Positions 31,421 through 34,870 of a stretch of 34,870 nt of DNA are shown here, one piece after another. Source of the DNA: Desulfurivibrio sp. (lineage in GTDB: Bacteria; Desulfobacterota; Desulfobulbia; Desulfobulbales; SURF-16). Both the position numbers and the translations under genes were made by a program. The stretch is taken from positions 1 through 34,870 of the forward strand of contig QZKJ01000051.1 of assembly GCA_003605035.1 (NCBI GenBank). Direction: 5' to 3'. The stretch's first letter is position 1. Each line of letters starts with the position of its first letter. A model generated the notes under the pieces. The model did not search any database and had not been told where the DNA came from. It saw only the letters and a program-made list of their open reading frames with translations.

Positions 31421-32527
31421 ATGAAAGGACTGATCGACAGCACGTTACGGGAAGGCGAACAGGCCCCCGGCGTCTTTTTCCCGCTGGCGGTAAAAATCAG
31501 AATCGCCCGCCTGCTGGCCAGGATCGGCATCGAGGAAATCGAGCTTGGCATTGCCACGCCCTACGACGAAGAACTGCCGACCCTGCTGCGCATCCTGCGC
31601 CGCATGGTGCGCAGCAGCCGCCTGGCCCTCTGGAGCCGCTGCGTTGCCGCGGACATTGACTTTGCCGCCACGCTGGCCCCTGACATTCTTTCCCTGTCTA
31701 TCCCTGCCTCGGATCTGCATATCTTTGAGAAACTCGGCCGCAGCCGCAGCTGGGTCAGGGAGACGCTGGCCTCTGCCATCCGGCGCAGTCTGGCCAAAGG
31801 CATCCCCGCTGTGTCCGTGGGCCTGGAAGACGCCAGCCGGGCCGATGAGGATTTTCTTGGCCAGCTCATTCAGACCGCGGAGCAGGCCGGGGCAGCCAGG
31901 GTGCGGCTCGCTGATACGGTGGGGATCATGAGCCCTGCGGCTATTGCCGGGCTGGTCCGCAGAATCAGCAGGATCACCAGGCTTGAGATCGGCGTGCACA
32001 CCCATAACGATTTCGGCATGGCCACGGCCAATGCCATTGCCGCACTCCAGGCCGGGGCCGACTGGGCTGACGCCACGGTCCTCGGCATCGGGGAACGGGC
32101 CGGCAACAGCCGGTTGGAGGAGATGGCAGGCTACCTTGCCCTGCGGGGCGACCGGCGGCCCTACAAGACCGAACACCTGCGCTCTCTCTGTCTGACCGTG
32201 GCCCATGCCGCCGCCAGACCGATTGCCGGTTCCCACCCGGTGGTGGGCGAGGAGATCTTCACCTGCGAAACCGGCCTGCACCTGCAGGGACTGACCAGAA
32301 ACCCGGCGACCTACGAGCCGTACGAGCCGGAAAGAGTCGGCGGCCAACGCCGCCTGCTGCTGGGCAGGAAATCAGGCAAGAGGGCCATCCGCGACCGGCT
32401 GCAGGCCCTGGGCTGCACCCTGCCGGAGGAAAGACTGGAACAGGTGGTCCACCTGGTCCGGCACCAGGCGGGCCGCATAAAACGACCCTTAAACGACGAA
32501 GAGATCCGGGCGATCATCAGCGGCTGA
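31421..32527 (+). CDS. nifV: Homocitrate synthase-type enzyme (NifV-like)
   Basis: The product is 368 aa from the ATG at 31421, which has GAGG upstream. It is a DRE-TIM metallolyase: IDSTLREGEQAPGVFF at the N-terminus carries the catalytic Arg and metal Asp, VGLEDASRAD lies mid-domain, IGVHTHNDFGMATAN gives the metal-binding HxH, and GIGERAGNSRLEEM follows. Such enzymes join acetyl-CoA and 2-oxoglutarate; homocitrate is the organic ligand of FeMo-cofactor. Isopropylmalate or citramalate synthases share the motifs, but the short length, lacking a LeuA regulatory domain, and location beside nifA/nifH favour NifV. An earlier in-frame ATG overlaps the membrane-protein gene and was rejected. Confidence 0.85.
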   Translation: MKGLIDSTLREGEQAPGVFFPLAVKIRIARLLARIGIEEIELGIATPYDEELPTLLRILRRMVRSSRLALWSRCVAADIDFAATLAPDILSLSIPASDLHIFEKLGRSRSWVRETLASAIRRSLAKGIPAVSVGLEDASRADEDFLGQLIQTAEQAGAARVRLADTVGIMSPAAIAGLVRRISRITRLEIGVHTHNDFGMATANAIAALQAGADWADATVLGIGERAGNSRLEEMAGYLALRGDRRPYKTEHLRSLCLTVAHAAARPIAGSHPVVGEEIFTCETGLHLQGLTRNPATYEPYEPERVGGQRRLLLGRKSGKRAIRDRLQALGCTLPEERLEQVVHLVRHQAGRIKRPLNDEEIRAIISG

Positions 32528-32570
32528 CCTGTTGCCCGGTGCGGCATAGTCAAACACACAGCCATTAATA

Positions 32571-32622
32571 AAAAACGGCAAGGCAGGAAGCCTCTCTTCT
32601 CCCTGCCTTGCCGTTTTATTTT
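32571..32622. terminator. Bidirectional terminator between nifV and nifA
   Basis: A perfect 16-bp stem, AAAACGGCAAGGCAGG (32572-32587) with its complement at 32602-32617, encloses a 14-nt loop. T-rich DNA follows on the plus strand, and the A-run before the stem gives T on the minus strand. It separates two convergent genes. Confidence 0.9.
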
Positions 32623-34227
<1,605 letters not shown>

Positions 34228-34259
34228 ATTTGCTCCGATCAATGGCTGAATGCATCGCA

Positions 34260-34289
34260 ATAATAAACTGTATACTCATTATTAAGCAA
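34260..34289 (-). promoter_or_regulatory. Possible nifA promoter
   Basis: On the minus strand TTGCTT (34284-34289) and TATTAT (34260-34265) are separated by 18 bp; the predicted start near 34253 precedes the nifA ribosome site. The -35 match is only partial. Confidence 0.33.
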
Positions 34290-34505
34290 AATATATTCCA
34301 TGGCGGCTGCCCGCCGGACTGCTGAAGCTATCTTAATGAAATTAAAAGGAAAAATATTATAAATTCTCTCCAAGTACTTCGCTGCCGGCCTGCATAATTA
34401 GCATAAATGTAAATTTTATAAATTAATATTTTACTTTTTTGTTATTTTTTTCCAACACCAACCGTCCCTCCCCCTGCTACAAAATTGCAACATCACCTTC
34501 CTTTT

Positions 34506-34521
34506 TGTCATCATCCCGACA
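34506..34521 (+). promoter_or_regulatory. NifA upstream activator sequence (TGT-N10-ACA)
   Basis: TGTCATCATCCCGACA fits the NifA binding consensus TGT-N10-ACA exactly and lies about 100 bp upstream of the -24 element of nifH, a usual distance. Confidence 0.7.
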
Positions 34522-34578
34522 AAAGCGCTGAGCCGCCTCCCCGGCCCGGCGGCGTCATCCCCGCCAGCATAACAGCAA

Positions 34579-34591
34579 TAACATACTGATA
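34579..34591 (-). promoter_or_regulatory. IHF-like site
   Basis: On the minus strand TATCAGTATGTTA fits WATCAR-N4-TTR. It lies between the NifA site and the sigma-54 promoter, where IHF normally bends the DNA. Confidence 0.5.
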
Positions 34592-34621
34592 AAACTATAA
34601 TAAATTTTATCCTCGCACCAG

Positions 34622-34637
34622 TGGCACACCTCTTGCC
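34622..34637 (+). promoter_or_regulatory. Sigma-54 (-24/-12) promoter of nifH
   Basis: TGGCACACCTCTTGCC matches TGGCAC-N5-TTGC; GG (34623-34624) and GC (34635-34636) are 12 bp apart. The predicted start near 34648 gives a leader of about 170 nt. Confidence 0.85.
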
Positions 34638-34708
34638 ATTAAGGGAAACAAAACAACATACGTCCCAGCCAATTCATCCGGGCTCTGTCCACCGATGCCC
34701 CGGCCGGG

Positions 34709-34739
34709 GCGGCAATATCCCGAGAAAATGCGGCAATAT
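34709..34739 (+). repeat. Direct repeat GCGGCAATAT in the nifH leader
   Basis: The 10-mer occurs at 34709-34718 and 34730-34739, 21 bp apart start to start, about two DNA turns. It lies in the transcribed leader. Confidence 0.55.
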
Positions 34740-34772
34740 AACAAAAATGAAAATTCCGCAAAATTGGTCTTA

Positions 34773-34789
34773 TGCTGACACCGTCAGCA
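34773..34789 (+). promoter_or_regulatory. Small hairpin in the nifH leader
   Basis: TGCTGAC and GTCAGCA form a perfect 7-bp stem with a 3-nt loop, ending 26 nt before the nifH ATG. It may affect mRNA stability or translation. Confidence 0.45.
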
Positions 34790-34815
34790 GCAATTACAAA
34801 CATAAGGAGCACATC

Positions 34816-34870
34816 ATGAGAAAAGTAGCAATTTACGGCAAAGGCGGTATCGGCAAATCCACCACCACCC
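34816..34870 (+). CDS. nifH: Nitrogenase iron protein, 5' part only
   Basis: The first 18 codons, MRKVAIYGKGGIGKSTTT, are visible; the gene runs off the window. The deviant Walker A GKGGIGKST is that of NifH. The dinitrogenase reductase passes electrons to the MoFe protein with ATP hydrolysis. Its promoter carries the nif-type NifA/sigma-54 elements, and AAGGAG precedes the ATG. An alternative nitrogenase (VnfH/AnfH) or a NifH-like paralogue cannot be excluded from 18 residues, but NifA and NifV beside it favour nifH. Confidence 0.9.
   Translation, partial: MRKVAIYGKGGIGKSTTT

Larger units (their letters stand above)
34228..34815. other. Divergent nifA-nifH regulatory region
   Basis: 588 bp without a gene. 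It holds a candidate nifA promoter, an AT-rich tract (about 34340-34450), a NifA upstream activator site, an IHF-like site, the nifH sigma-54 promoter and a ~170-nt nifH leader with a direct repeat and a hairpin. nifH has an AAGGAG ribosome site. Confidence 0.7.

Overview
The window looks like chromosomal DNA from an anaerobic member of the Desulfobacterota (former Deltaproteobacteria), perhaps near the Desulfobulbales. This is an inference from gene content and order: an arginine block running into a lysine/DAP block, a double-cubane-cluster-type reductase, an FSA-type transaldolase, and a nitrogen-fixation region under RpoN and NifA. Coding DNA is GC-rich, while several intergenic regions are AT-rich. 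No phage, IS transposase or CRISPR array is visible. The genes look intact, apart from nifH, which is cut by the window edge.

Layout. Positions 1-18800 are almost entirely minus strand. From the right, in order of transcription, they hold: argB, argD, argF, argG and argH (arginine from N-acetylglutamate onwards, without argC/argJ); a lipoprotein with an LptM-like N-terminus; lysA, dapF, dapA and dapB (meso-DAP and lysine); folK; a small YHS-type membrane protein; a transaldolase; a lytic transglycosylase; pgsA; then a four-gene operon of a 2-hydroxyacyl-CoA-dehydratase-like/double-cubane cluster protein, its ATP-dependent activator, a MauE/DoxX-like membrane protein and an exported rhodanese; an orphan RelE-like ORF; and tRNA-Leu(CAA). 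The arginine block is studded with intergenic palindromes: a REP pair flanked by inverted 9-bp tandem arrays, a 66-nt hairpin, and an imperfect palindrome of about 110 bp.

Positions 19000-32527 are plus strand: lptA-lptB-rpoN-ptsN-rapZ (LPS export, sigma-54, nitrogen PTS); a secreted TolB-like/FG-GAP protein; a nitrogen-sensing group of glnB, amt and an outer-membrane beta-barrel gene; a class-I glutamine-amidotransferase-like gene; then an unrecognised 436-aa protein, a 126-aa membrane protein and a NifV-type homocitrate synthase. A strong bidirectional terminator separates nifV from the convergent nifA (minus strand). nifA is divergent from nifH, whose first 18 codons end the window.

How it works together: rpoN, nifA and at least two sigma-54 promoters (upstream of glnB and nifH) lie in one window. 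The nifH promoter has the classical layout of NifA upstream activator site, IHF-like site and -24/-12 element. The best candidates for undescribed biology are the double-cubane/MauE/rhodanese operon, the unknown pair in front of nifV, paired TTACA-N4-TGTAA operator-like sites upstream of glnB, and several families of intergenic palindromes, two of which supply the 3' end or stop codon of the neighbouring gene.
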